From NCBI RefSeq assembly GCF_006517535.1, contig NZ_VHQH01000001.1, positions 124,001 to 188,000 on the forward strand: 64,000 bases of DNA. The letters are read 5' to 3'. The notes beneath the pieces were generated by a model, which was given only the letters and a program-made list of their open reading frames with translations, was not told the DNA's origin and searched no databases. The position numbers were made by a program, and so were the translations under genes. Below, piece by piece: positions 17,475-25,756 of the stretch (positions are counted from its first letter, which is position 1; each line of letters begins with the position of its first letter). This DNA is from Schumannella sp. 10F1B-5-1. Its GTDB lineage: Bacteria > Actinomycetota > Actinomycetes > Actinomycetales > Microbacteriaceae.

Positions 17475-17494
17475 GTGGGCAAGATGTGGGCAAC
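17475..17494. repeat. GTGGGCA direct repeat beside integrase remnant
   Basis: Two close copies of GTGGGCAA separated by GAT between the integrase remnant and tRNA-Ser. A near-identical pair occurs at 37182-37200. Short repeats in this position can be integrase arm-binding sites; this is inference. Confidence 0.4.
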
Positions 17495-17523
17495 AGCCCG
17501 GCGAAGGTCGCCGCACAACAACG

Positions 17524-17548
17524 AAACCCCCTGAAAATCAGGGGGTTT
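17524..17548 (-). terminator. Terminator hairpin downstream of tRNA-Ser
   Basis: An 11-bp perfect stem (AAACCCCCTGA with TCAGGGGGTTT) and a 3-nt loop. On the minus strand it is 17 bp after the tRNA 3' end and is followed by CGTTGTTGT, fitting a terminator of the tRNA transcript. Confidence 0.75.
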
Positions 17549-17564
17549 CGGGACGTGGTCTGTG

Positions 17565-17653
17565 CGGAGACGGCGGGATTTGAACCCGCGGTCCCCTTGC
17601 GGGGACTCCACCTTAGCAGGGTGGTGCACTCGACCGGACTATGCGACGTCTCC
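17565..17653 (-). tRNA. tRNA-Ser (anticodon GCU)
   Basis: On the minus strand a 7-bp acceptor stem pairs GGAGACG with CGTCTCC. The anticodon arm is CCACC-CTGCTAA-GGTGG with anticodon GCT. A long variable arm (GTCCCC/GGGGAC) marks a class II serine tRNA, and the T-arm contains GGTTCAAATCC. Length 89 nt; CCA is not encoded. The integrase remnant beside it suggests it was an attachment site. Confidence 0.95.
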
Positions 17654-17721
17654 TGGCGAATCGCCTCGGCCATCATAACCGCACGCGGGCACGGCCCGAG
17701 AACAGCGGATGACCGCGCGAC

Positions 17722-19014
17722 TCAGTTGTTGGCGTGACTGCAGGTCTGCTGCGCCGCCGTCTGCCCCTTCAGGCCGGAGATGACCTCCGGTCCGTCGGTC
17801 GCCGCCGGGTCGGACGCCGTGTCGCTGGGCGTGCCCGATGCAGGAATCGAGGGGTCTGACGACGGAGTGCCGGTGGCCGGCGCATCCGGATCGGCGACCG
17901 AGCCGCCGAACCCGGTGTCGAGCGCCTCCGAGTCGAGAGCGATCGCCCGGTCCTCCTGCAGCGCCGCGAAGAGCTTCGTCGCGGCGTACTTGTTCGGCTG
18001 CACCTTGCCGGCGTAGATGCCGGTGCCCCCGGTGGTGCCGGGATACTGCACGAAGGTGATGCGGTCGAGCGAGATGTTGCGCATGGCCTTGGCGATCGAC
18101 ACCATCGTGTCGAGCTGGGCGAGTGAGGTCGAGAGCTTCATGTGCTCCGAGGCGCCCTCGGCGATCTGGTAGAGCTTGCCGACGTCGCCGAGGGTGCCCT
18201 CGCTCGTGAGCTTGCGCGCGAGCGCCGACATGAACACCTGCTGCGAGCTGATGCGCCCCAGGTCGCTGCCGTCGCCGACGCCGTGGCGGGTGCGGACGAA
18301 CTGCTGGGCCTGAACCCCCTGGATCGTGTACTTTCCGGCGGCCGGGAAGGTGAGCCCGGTGTACTTGTCGTGCACGGGACCGTCGACGCAGACCTCGACG
18401 CCGCCGACGATGTCGGACATGTCGATCACGCCCTGGAAGGTGATGACCGCGGCGAAGGGGATCTCGAGGCCGGTCAGGTCGGAGACGGTGTCGGTGACGC
18501 ACTTGAGTCCGCCGTAGTAGTAGGCCTCGTTGATCGGGCGACCCGACATGGCGCTGCTCTTGGTCTTGCCGTCTTCCGACGTGCACGACGGGATCGGCAC
18601 GATCAGGTCGCGCGGAAGGCTGACCGCCGTCGCCGAGGTGTGATCGGCTGAGACGTGCAGCAGGATGTTGACGTCGTTCAGGGTGCCGTCGCGCTTGCCA
18701 TAGATGTCACCTTGCGACGGGTCGTTGTCGACGCCGACGAGCATGATGTTGAAGCCGCCGTCGAAGTCGCCGATCTGGGGCAGCTTCTCGCCCTTCTCGC
18801 CGATGTCGACCGCGTTGGCCTGCACCTGGCTCTGGATGCGCCAGAACGCGATGCCGGCCAGCGAGACGCCGGCGACCATCACCACGGCGAGCGAGATCGC
18901 GACGAAGGCGGCGATGCTGCGGCCGAGCCGGGCCCGGCGGAGTCGGCCGTGGTTCATGGCCGGGGCGGTCGTGTCGGCGCCGGAGGTGCTCCGGTTTCGG
19001 CGCGGCTCGCTCAT
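17722..19014 (-). CDS. LCP (LytR-CpsA-Psr) family cell-wall ligase
   Basis: 430 aa from the ATG at 19014; the frame extends to 19092 but this start has an upstream GAGAGGAC. A cytoplasmic basic N-terminus is followed by one membrane helix (~33-57) and an extracellular LCP domain. Conserved acidic/Arg positions are visible in MLVGVDNDPSQGD, TAVSLPRDLIVPIP and INEAYYYGG. LCP proteins transfer undecaprenyl-linked glycopolymers to peptidoglycan. The Pro/Ser/Thr/Ala-rich tail (GTPSSDPSIPASGTPSD) and final Cys-containing end are probably disordered. Its 3' end faces the tRNA-Ser gene. Confidence 0.88.
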   Translation of the reverse strand: MSEPRRNRSTSGADTTAPAMNHGRLRRARLGRSIAAFVAISLAVVMVAGVSLAGIAFWRIQSQVQANAVDIGEKGEKLPQIGDFDGGFNIMLVGVDNDPSQGDIYGKRDGTLNDVNILLHVSADHTSATAVSLPRDLIVPIPSCTSEDGKTKSSAMSGRPINEAYYYGGLKCVTDTVSDLTGLEIPFAAVITFQGVIDMSDIVGGVEVCVDGPVHDKYTGLTFPAAGKYTIQGVQAQQFVRTRHGVGDGSDLGRISSQQVFMSALARKLTSEGTLGDVGKLYQIAEGASEHMKLSTSLAQLDTMVSIAKAMRNISLDRITFVQYPGTTGGTGIYAGKVQPNKYAATKLFAALQEDRAIALDSEALDTGFGGSVADPDAPATGTPSSDPSIPASGTPSDTASDPAATDGPEVISGLKGQTAAQQTCSHANN

Positions 19015-19205
19015 GGCGATGGTCCTCTCAGTCGGTCGGCTGCGGGGCGGGTGGATGCGCATCCCGAACAGGATGCGGAACCCGGTTGACACGGCGGGCG
19101 GTAGCGCACGACGCCGAGGTCGAATGCTCGATGATACTTCGACACCCTCGTATCTCCTGGGAGCGCGGTGGCCATCGCGTCGGCGGCAGGGCGTAGCTTC
19201 GCGGC

Positions 19206-20297
19206 ATGACGGTGCAGCTGACCCGCGATCAGGCGCGGCGGATCGCCGTGCGGGCGGCGCGGCTCGACGCCGAGCCGGTCGCCGACCTCGACGCGCTCGC
19301 GCACGACCTGGACTGCGTGCGGGTCGAGCTCACGTCGATCGTCGCGCCGGCCGCCGAGCACGTGGCGCTCTCGCGGCGCATTCCGGGATTCCGGCCCGCC
19401 GACCTCGATCGGGCGCTCGCGAACGGGCGGCTGTTCGAGCGGGGCTGGATGCTGCGGCCGATCGACCGGCTCCCCCTCTTCCTGGCCGGGATGCGCACCT
19501 GGCTCGACCGCTCGGGATCGCGCGGGTGGGTGGAGGCGAACGCGACGTTCCGGCAGCGCATCCTGGATCGGCTCGGCGACCTGGGTCCGCTGACCTCGCG
19601 CGATGTGCCCGACGAGGCGACCGTGCCGTGGCCGTCGTCGGGGTGGACGAACGACCGCAACGTGACGAAGATGCTCGACTGCCTGCACATGGCCGGCGAC
19701 CTGGCGGTGGTCGGCCGCGTCGGGCGGCTGCGCGTGTGGGACCTGGCGGCGAACGTGCTGCCGCCGGTCGCCGAGGTGCCCGCCGGCGAGGCGCGACGAC
19801 GCCGCAGCGAAAACCTGCTGCGCGCCTTCGGCGTCGCGCGCGACAGCATCGCCATCGTGCCGAGCGAGCTGCACGGCTTCGACCGCACGGTCGGAGTCGC
19901 GGCCGAGATCGAGGGCGTCGCGGGGCGCTGGCGCGTCGATCCGGCCTATCTCGACGGCGACGAGCGGGACGGCTTCTCGGGCCGCACGGTCGTGCTCTCG
20001 CCCTTCGACCGCCTGCTGAGCGACCGTGTGCGGGTCGAGCGGCTGTTCGACTTCGACTACGCGCTCGAGATCTACAAGCCGCAGCGCACCCGGCGCTGGG
20101 GCGACTTCGGGCTGCCGGTGCTGCACGACGAGCGGCTGGTCGGCAAGGTGGATGCGCGGGCCGACCGCGACGCGGGAACGCTCACGGTGCACGCCGTGCA
20201 CGAGGACGATCGCTTCTCACCGGAGATGCGCGACGGGCTGGATGCGGAGCTCGAGCGCTTCGCCCGAGGACTCGGGCTGGCGCTGCGGCGCGCGTAG
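19206..20297 (+). CDS. Winged-helix DNA-binding protein, YcaQ/AlkX-like (HTH_42)
   Basis: 363 aa. The N-terminal helix LTRDQARRIAVRAARLD, the stretch RLPLFLAGMRTWLDRSGSRG, GPLTSRDVPDE and the late motif VVLSPFDRLLSDRVRVERLFDFDYALEIYKP followed by RRWGDFGLPVLHD are the hallmarks of the family containing interstrand-crosslink DNA glycosylases AlkX/YcaQ. AlkZ-type QxQ-like catalytic residues cannot be placed with certainty. It probably acts on damaged DNA in the cytoplasm. Confidence 0.8.
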   Translation: MTVQLTRDQARRIAVRAARLDAEPVADLDALAHDLDCVRVELTSIVAPAAEHVALSRRIPGFRPADLDRALANGRLFERGWMLRPIDRLPLFLAGMRTWLDRSGSRGWVEANATFRQRILDRLGDLGPLTSRDVPDEATVPWPSSGWTNDRNVTKMLDCLHMAGDLAVVGRVGRLRVWDLAANVLPPVAEVPAGEARRRRSENLLRAFGVARDSIAIVPSELHGFDRTVGVAAEIEGVAGRWRVDPAYLDGDERDGFSGRTVVLSPFDRLLSDRVRVERLFDFDYALEIYKPQRTRRWGDFGLPVLHDERLVGKVDARADRDAGTLTVHAVHEDDRFSPEMRDGLDAELERFARGLGLALRRA

Positions 20298-20404
20298 GCG
20301 GACGAGCGGGAGCGGCGGGAGCGGCCTGGGCGACCCTCGACGCCGGTGTCGGTGGCGCGGAGGAGACTCGCCGCATCCCCTCCCCCGACTCGCAGGAGCA
20401 TCCC

Positions 20405-20779
20405 ATGTCGTTCGCGTCCATCCGCATCGTCACCGACGACCTCGACCGGCTCGTCGCCTTCTACGAGCTCGTGACCGGCGAGACGGCCGCGCGGCCGGCT
20501 CCGGTCTTTGCCCAGTTCGGCGCCAGCGCGCCCGCGCTCGCCCTGACGACCCCGGCGACCGTCGCGATGCTGGGCGCCGCGACGCCCGTCGCGGGCGCGA
20601 ACAGCTCGGTCATCGTCGAGTTCGAGGTCGACGACGTGGATGCGCAGTTCGCGCGCCTGAGCGACCAGCTCGACGACATCGTGCTCGAGCCGACGACCAT
20701 GCCGTGGGGCAACCGCTCGACCCTGTTCCGCGACCCCGACGGCAACCTCGTGAACCTGTTCAGCCGGCCGGCCGGCTGA
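20405..20779 (+). CDS. VOC/glyoxalase superfamily protein
   Basis: 124 aa from ATG 20405 with CAGGAG upstream. Two beta-alpha-beta-beta-beta units: IRIVTDDLDRLVAFYELVTG and VIVEFEVDDVDAQFARLS, ending in STLFRDPDGNLVNLF, the standard C-terminal metal-ligand strand region of VOC proteins. Candidate metal ligands are fewer than in glyoxalase I, so the reaction is unknown. It converges on the Gfo/Idh/MocA gene 6 bp away. Confidence 0.8.
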   Translation: MSFASIRIVTDDLDRLVAFYELVTGETAARPAPVFAQFGASAPALALTTPATVAMLGAATPVAGANSSVIVEFEVDDVDAQFARLSDQLDDIVLEPTTMPWGNRSTLFRDPDGNLVNLFSRPAG

Positions 20780-20785
20780 GCACGG

Positions 20786-21808
20786 TCAGAGCGCGACCGC
20801 GCCGCCGCCCCAGCCGGCGCGGATCGCGTCGAGCAGGCGCAGCGTCTGCTCGGTGGCGAGCTGATCCGGCTCGGCGGCCGCGGCATCCCCGCCCCCGACG
20901 AGGGCGACGAAGCGCTCGACTTCGCCGGTGAGCGCGTGCTGCGGGCCGTCGATCGGCAGCTCGTGCACGACCTCGTCGCCGCCGGCGGGCTGCAGCGTGA
21001 GCACGCGCGGGCTGGCGATGTGGTCGATGACGAGCGTTCCGCGCTCGCCGCGGATCTCGCTGAACTGCGACGACGTCGTGATCTTCGAGTAGCTGAGGTC
21101 GGCGTCGAAGTCGTCGTAGCTCGCGATGGCGACGCCGGCGCCGTCGACGCCGGGGCTGTCATCGCGCACGGCGACCTGCACATGCGAGGAGCGCACCTCG
21201 CGCGGCAGCCCGAACAGCGCGATGAGCGGATGCGCCGTGTAGCAGCCGAGGTCGAACAGCACGCCGCCGGCCAGCTCGGGGTCGAACATGTTCACGCGCT
21301 CGCCGGCGAGCACCTTGTCGTAGCGGCTCGACAGCGACTCGTAGCGGAACGAGACGCGCCGCACGGTGCCGAGCTGCGGCAGCAGCTCGCGCACGGCCTG
21401 GAGTCCGGGGTCGTAGGCGGTGCGGATGCCCTCGATCATGACCACGCCGGCCGCGCGGGCGGCGGCCGCGAGCTCGCGCCACTCGGCGGCGGTCGTGACG
21501 GCGGGCTTCTCGACCAGGATGTGCACGCCCGCGCGGATCGCCGCGCGCACCTGCTCGGCGTGCACGCTGTTGGGGCTGGCGATGTAGACGGCGTCGATGT
21601 CGCCCGAGTGCAGCAGCGCATCCAGGTCGCCGGCGGCCTGCGGGGCCGCGGCATCGGGCGCGAGCTCGGCGATCTCGGCGGCGAACGCGGCCGCGCGCTC
21701 GAGGTCGCGCGAGAACACGTGCGTGACCTGGATGCCGGCGACCCCCGCGACGTCGCGGGAGAGCGTGCGGGTGATCGAGCTGGTGCCGATCGTGGCGAGA
21801 CGGATCAT
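20786..21808 (-). CDS. Gfo/Idh/MocA-family oxidoreductase
   Basis: 340 aa from ATG 21808, with GGAGG upstream. The N-terminal Rossmann domain (MIRLATIGTSSITRTL) has the conserved EKPAVTTAAEW (the EKP motif with Lys) at ~95-105 and a C-terminal sheet domain with GGVLFDLGCYTAHPLIALFG, as in NAD(P)-dependent sugar and inositol dehydrogenases. The substrate is unknown. A GntR/UTRA regulator is divergently encoded 230 bp away and probably controls it. Confidence 0.88.
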   Translation of the reverse strand: MIRLATIGTSSITRTLSRDVAGVAGIQVTHVFSRDLERAAAFAAEIAELAPDAAAPQAAGDLDALLHSGDIDAVYIASPNSVHAEQVRAAIRAGVHILVEKPAVTTAAEWRELAAAARAAGVVMIEGIRTAYDPGLQAVRELLPQLGTVRRVSFRYESLSSRYDKVLAGERVNMFDPELAGGVLFDLGCYTAHPLIALFGLPREVRSSHVQVAVRDDSPGVDGAGVAIASYDDFDADLSYSKITTSSQFSEIRGERGTLVIDHIASPRVLTLQPAGGDEVVHELPIDGPQHALTGEVERFVALVGGGDAAAAEPDQLATEQTLRLLDAIRAGWGGGAVAL

Positions 21809-22035
21809 GCGAGACCTCCTGGATGCGCGGAGGGCGCCTGCGGAGTCGCGGCACCGCAGCGAGACTACGCCCGGGCCGGAGGCGACCCGCACGGCGCGGG
21901 AGCGGGACGTCCCACCAGAAGACATCATCACCGGCACGCGTCGCTCGGCCGGTCGAGCGCCGACACGACCGCCTGCGACCGGAGCCGGGTGATAATGTCC
22001 TCACAAATCCACACCCCGCGGAAGGTGGCCGCTGC

Positions 22036-22794
22036 ATGGACGCAGAGCCGACCCTCCCCGCGTCGCTCTTCCTCGACGTGGACCGCTCCGGTCCCGTGCC
22101 CCTCTACTTCCAGGTCGCCAGCCGCATCGAGCAGGCGATCTCCGATGGAACCGTGGCCGCGGGCTCCCGCATCGACAACGAGATCGCGCTCGCGACGCGC
22201 CTCGGCCTGTCCCGTCCCACGATCCGCCGCGCGATCCAGGAGCTGGTCGACAAGGGCCTGCTCGTGCGCCGCCGCGGCATCGGCACGCAGGTCGTGCACG
22301 GCGGCGTGACGCGCACGGTCGAGGTCAGCAGTCTGTTCGAAGACCTCGCGGCCTCGTCGCGGCATCCGCGCACCGATCTGCTGCTGCACGAGATCGTGCC
22401 CGCCGACGCCGCCACCGCCGAGCGCCTGGCGATCGCCGAGGGATCCGACGTGCTGCACGTGCGCCGCGTGCGCTTCGCCGACGACGTGCCGCTCGCGCTG
22501 CTCGAGAACTACCTGCCGGCCGACTTCGCCGACATCACGGCCGAGCAGCTGCGCGAGCACGGGATGTACCAGCTGCTGCGCGGCCGCGGCGTCGCGATGC
22601 GAGTGGCCCGGCAGCGCATCGGCGCCCGCTCGGCGACCGGCGAGGAGTCGAAGCTGCTCGAGCTCGAGAAGAACTCGGCCGTGCTGACGATGGACCGCAC
22701 CGCCTACGACGACAACGCCCGCGTGGTCGAGTTCGGCCACCACTCGTACCGGCCCGACCTCTACTCCTTCGAGGTGACACTGGTCGACCGGTAG
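22036..22794 (+). CDS. GntR-family (HutC/UTRA) regulator
   Basis: 252 aa from ATG 22036. The N-terminal GntR winged helix is plain (PLYFQVASRIEQAISDGTVA; TRLGLSRPTIRRAIQELVDKG; RRRGIGTQVV, residues ~20-85). It is followed by a UTRA ligand domain (~100-250; VLHVRRVRFADDVPLALLENYLP, HSYRPDLYSFEVTL). It probably senses a sugar or related effector. The divergent Gfo/Idh/MocA gene is its likely target. The stop codon lies inside the tandem repeat that starts at 22790. Confidence 0.88.
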   Translation: MDAEPTLPASLFLDVDRSGPVPLYFQVASRIEQAISDGTVAAGSRIDNEIALATRLGLSRPTIRRAIQELVDKGLLVRRRGIGTQVVHGGVTRTVEVSSLFEDLAASSRHPRTDLLLHEIVPADAATAERLAIAEGSDVLHVRRVRFADDVPLALLENYLPADFADITAEQLREHGMYQLLRGRGVAMRVARQRIGARSATGEESKLLELEKNSAVLTMDRTAYDDNARVVEFGHHSYRPDLYSFEVTLVDR

Positions 22795-22887
22795 GTCGAC
22801 GGCGACGGCACTGTGACCGGTAGGTCGACGGCGACGGCGCTGTGACCGCCAGGTCGACGGCGACAGCACTGTGACCGTCAGGTCGAC
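22790..22887. repeat. 29-bp tandem repeat, 3.4 copies, between convergent genes
   Basis: Units at 22790-22818, 22819-22847 and 22848-22876 plus a partial copy to 22887; the core is AGGTCGACGGCGAC followed by CACTGTGACC. Copies 1 and 2 differ at one base, copy 3 at a few. The array contains the GntR stop codon at one end and the VOC gene's stop at the other, filling the whole intergenic space. Confidence 0.9.
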
Positions 22888-23342
22888 TCCCGCTCGCCCA
22901 GCGACTCCTGGAACCGCACGAGGTAACCGTCGGGGTCGGTGACGAGGAACTGCCGCACGCCGGCCTCGCGCCGCGCGCCGACGCGGTACCAGCGCGTCTC
23001 GGGTTCGAGGAACAGTGGATGCCCGACCTCCGCCATCCGCCGCAGGATCGGGTCGAGCGTCGGCACCGAGATCTGCAGGTTGATGCCGCGGCCGAAGGGA
23101 TGCACGGCCTCGGCCGTGATCCAGTCGCGCCCGATGCCGCGCTGGTCGAGCATGACGTGCGCGGAGCCGAGCGCGAGGTAGGCGAAGCCCTCCTCGGGCC
23201 GGTCGTAGACGACGGCGAAGCCGCACAGCTCGCGCCAGAACGCGAGGCTCGCGGCGAGATCGGTGACGGTGAGCTCGGGCACGAGCGTCGGCTCGGGCGG
23301 CGCGCTCCGGTCGGAAGCCGGCTCGGAGGTCGGGTCGGTCAT
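22878..23342 (-). CDS. VOC-family (bleomycin-resistance-like) protein
   Basis: 154 aa from ATG 23342. LTVTDLAASLAFWRELCGF and FLVTDPDGYLVRFQESLGE mark the two halves of a VOC fold; HVMLDQRG and HPFGRGINLQI lie between, the latter as in short bleomycin-binding-type proteins. It starts 4 bp after the stop of the coiled-coil gene to its right, so the two are likely co-transcribed. The end of the gene is overlapped by the 29-bp repeat array. Confidence 0.75.
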   Translation of the reverse strand: MTDPTSEPASDRSAPPEPTLVPELTVTDLAASLAFWRELCGFAVVYDRPEEGFAYLALGSAHVMLDQRGIGRDWITAEAVHPFGRGINLQISVPTLDPILRRMAEVGHPLFLEPETRWYRVGARREAGVRQFLVTDPDGYLVRFQESLGEREST

Positions 23343-23346
23343 CCGG

Positions 23347-23964
23347 TCACTCGGGCGTCGCGGTGCTCTCGGGCGCGGCGCCGCCCTCGAGCAGCGGCCC
23401 CAGGTCGCGCGCGAGGAACTCGGCCAGGCGCTCGGCCCTGCGCTCCTCGTCGTCGTCGCGCTGCTCGATCGTCGTGAGCGCCTCGGCGCGACGCTCGAAC
23501 GACGTCGCGATCTCGGCCCAGGCATCCGCTCGGGCGCGTTCGACGAGCTCGTCGAGGTGCTCGGGGTCGTCGGCGAGCTCGCGCAGGCGCGCGACGAGCA
23601 CGGGTCGCACGCGCTCCGATGCCGCGTCGATCGCCTCACCGCGACCCGCGCCGTCGCCGACGTAGCGCGGCTTCGGCTTGCCCGCGGCCTGGGCCACGGC
23701 ATCGCGCACCCGCTCCATCGCGGCCACCTCGCGGTCGGCCGCCGCGCGCAGCTCGTCGGCCGCGTGCGCGGCGAGCGAGGCGCGGTCGAGGTCGAGCCGA
23801 TCGCGCAGCGCGCTGAGGATCACCGCGTTCTTGACCGACATGCGCACGGCCGTCTCGGTGATGAGCACGCCTTCGTCGACGACGCGCTCGAGGGGCGCGA
23901 TCTCGGTCGGCGTCGGCTCGTAGCGGCCGACGTCGACGCGACGGCGACGGCGGAACAGACCCAC
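23347..23964 (-). CDS. Hypothetical charged helical protein
   Basis: 205 aa starting MGLFRRRRRVDVG. It is almost entirely helical and rich in Glu, Arg and Ala, with likely coiled-coil segments (DEERRAERLAEFLARDLG; ELRAAADREVAAMERVRDAV). No signal peptide or membrane helix. I do not recognise the family; such basic-start proteins occur in actinobacteria as conserved hypotheticals. Same strand and tight spacing with the VOC gene. Confidence 0.55.
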   Translation of the reverse strand: MGLFRRRRRVDVGRYEPTPTEIAPLERVVDEGVLITETAVRMSVKNAVILSALRDRLDLDRASLAAHAADELRAAADREVAAMERVRDAVAQAAGKPKPRYVGDGAGRGEAIDAASERVRPVLVARLRELADDPEHLDELVERARADAWAEIATSFERRAEALTTIEQRDDDEERRAERLAEFLARDLGPLLEGGAAPESTATPE

Positions 23965-24089
23965 AGCCTCATTCTCGCGCAGGGCGCGCGGTCCGGCGCG
24001 CCGCCGCGCACGCGCACCGCCGGGGCGATCTCCGCCGACGGCGGTACGTCCGTCGGCCCCGAGCAGACCTCATCCTCATCGGGCGCGAA

Positions 24090-24168
24090 CCGTCTCACGG
24101 AGTTGCTGTCGCTGCTGAGGCTGGTGTTGCTCATTCGCCCTGTGAGTTGCAGCGACTCCTTGAGATGG
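24090..24168 (-). repeat. 79-bp palindromic repeat, copy 1 (REP-like)
   Basis: The outer arms CCGTCTCACGGAGTTGCTGT and its partner GCAGCGACTCCTTGAGATGG can pair. Its reverse complement aligns without gaps to the element at 28613-28691 (60 of 79 identical, including the loop TGAGCAACA). It lies 43 bp beyond the mmsA stop on the mmsA strand. Confidence 0.85.
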
Positions 24169-24172
24169 TCCG

Positions 24173-24227
24173 GTCAGTTCGGGGATCTTCCGTCAGTTCG
24201 GGGATCTTCGGTCAGTTCTGGGGGAAG
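24173..24227. repeat. 19-bp tandem repeat running into the mmsA stop codon
   Basis: GTCAGTTCGGGGATCTTC repeats at 24173 and 24192, and a diverged third copy begins at 24211 and includes the mmsA stop (24212-24214) and final codons. It is probably a local duplication of the gene's 3' end. Confidence 0.85.
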
Positions 24228-25711
24228 CCGAGGTTGATGCCGCCGTGGCTCGGATCGAGCCAGCGGGAGGTGATGGCCTTCTCCTGGGTGAAGAAGTCGA
24301 ACCCGGCGGGGCCGTAGGCCTTGTTCGCGCCGAACAGCGAGTCCTTCCAACCGCCGAAGCTGTAGTACGCGACGGGGACGGGGATGGGCACGTTGATGCC
24401 GATCATGCCGACCTGGATCTCGGTCTGGAAGCGGCGGGCGGCGCCTCCGTCGTTGGTGAAGATCGCGGTGCCGTTACCGAACTGGCCCGAGTTGATCAGC
24501 TCGACGCCCTGCTCGTACGACTCGACGCGCACGACGCTGAGGACGGGTCCGAAGATCTCCTCCGTGTATGCACGGGAGGTCGTGGGCACGTTGTCGAGCA
24601 GGGTCGGTCCGAGCCAGAACCCGTCGGCCTCGCCGTCGACCTCGATGCCGCGGCCGTCGACGACGACCGTCGCGCCATCCGCGGCGGCGATGTCGATGTA
24701 GCTGGCGACCTTGTCGCGGTGCGCCTCGGTCACCAGCGGGCCCATGTCGGGCTCGCGGCGGCCGTCGCCGATGCGCAGCGTCGCGATGCGCTCCTCGATC
24801 TTGCCGATCAGCTCATCCGCGACCGGCTCGACCGCGAGCAGCACCGACACGGCCATGCAGCGCTCACCGGCCGAGCCGAAGCCCGCGTTGATCGCGCTGT
24901 CGGCGACCAGGTCGAGGTCCGCATCCGGCAGCACCAGCATGTGGTTCTTCGCCCCACCCAGGGCCTGAACGCGCTTGCCGTTCTTCGCGGCGGTTTCATA
25001 GATGTACTGCGCGATCGGCGTCGAGCCGACGAACGAGATCGAGCGCACCTCCGGAGCGTTCAGCAGGCCGTCGACGGCGAGCTTGTCACCCTGGAGGACG
25101 TTGAACACGCCATCAGGCAGGCCGGCCTCCTTCCACAGCTCGGCCATCCAGATCGCCGCGGACGGGTCCTTCTCGCTCGGCTTCAGCACGACCGTGTTGC
25201 CCGCCGCGATCGCGATCGGGAAGAACCACAGCGGCACCATCGCCGGGAAGTTGAACGGGCTGATGATCCCGACCACGCCGAGCGGCTGCTTGATCGAGTA
25301 CACGTCGACACCGGTCGACACGTTCGAGCTGTAGCCGCCCTTGATCAGGTGCGGGAACCCCGTCGCCAGATCCACGACCTCGAGACCGCGCGCGACCTCG
25401 CCCGCCGCATCCGACACGACCTTGCCGTGCTCCGACGTGATGATCTCGGCCAGCTCGCGGCTGCGCGCGTTCAGCAGCTCGCGGAACCTGAACACGATCG
25501 CCTGGCGCTTCGCCAGCGACAGGTCGCGCCAGGCCGGGAACGCGGCCGAGGCGGCGACGATCGCCGCATCGATCTCCGACCGGTCGGCCAGCGCGACCGA
25601 CTTGGTCTGCTTGCCGAGCGCGGGGTCGTAGACCGGGGCCGTGCGGCCCGAGTTCGAGTCGACGGTCGCGCCGCCGATCCAGTGCTGGACGATGGGGAGG
25701 TTCTCAGGCAT
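24212..25711 (-). CDS. mmsA: Methylmalonate-semialdehyde dehydrogenase (CoA-acylating)
   Basis: 499 aa, full length. This NAD-dependent, CoA-acylating aldehyde dehydrogenase converts methylmalonate semialdehyde to propionyl-CoA (and malonate semialdehyde to acetyl-CoA) in valine, inositol or beta-alanine breakdown. It shows the catalytic Cys285 (GSAGERCMAVS), Asn154 (SPFNFPAM) and the family signature ALGGAKNH (250-257), where the general-base Glu of hydrolytic aldehyde dehydrogenases is absent, as expected for a CoA-using enzyme. No valine or inositol pathway genes are adjacent; gluconokinase and LysR follow upstream on the same strand. Confidence 0.93.
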   Translation of the reverse strand: MPENLPIVQHWIGGATVDSNSGRTAPVYDPALGKQTKSVALADRSEIDAAIVAASAAFPAWRDLSLAKRQAIVFRFRELLNARSRELAEIITSEHGKVVSDAAGEVARGLEVVDLATGFPHLIKGGYSSNVSTGVDVYSIKQPLGVVGIISPFNFPAMVPLWFFPIAIAAGNTVVLKPSEKDPSAAIWMAELWKEAGLPDGVFNVLQGDKLAVDGLLNAPEVRSISFVGSTPIAQYIYETAAKNGKRVQALGGAKNHMLVLPDADLDLVADSAINAGFGSAGERCMAVSVLLAVEPVADELIGKIEERIATLRIGDGRREPDMGPLVTEAHRDKVASYIDIAAADGATVVVDGRGIEVDGEADGFWLGPTLLDNVPTTSRAYTEEIFGPVLSVVRVESYEQGVELINSGQFGNGTAIFTNDGGAARRFQTEIQVGMIGINVPIPVPVAYYSFGGWKDSLFGANKAYGPAGFDFFTQEKAITSRWLDPSHGGINLGFPQN

Positions 25712-25756
25712 GGCTTCCTCGATGTCGGTGTCCGTGATCCTAGATCGGCCCGAAGC

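Noticed and set aside
17486-17737. Plus-strand frame across the tRNA-Ser gene
   Set aside because: It runs through a clear tRNA gene and terminator; not a protein gene.
18704-20779. 691-codon plus-strand open frame across two other genes
   Set aside because: Antisense to the LCP gene and out of frame with the winged-helix gene; composition is Arg/Ala-rich shadow. Only its last 125 codons (VOC gene from 20405) are real.
22790-22887. Regular 29-bp repeats as a CRISPR array
   Set aside because: The units are contiguous with no spacers, and no cas genes are in the window.
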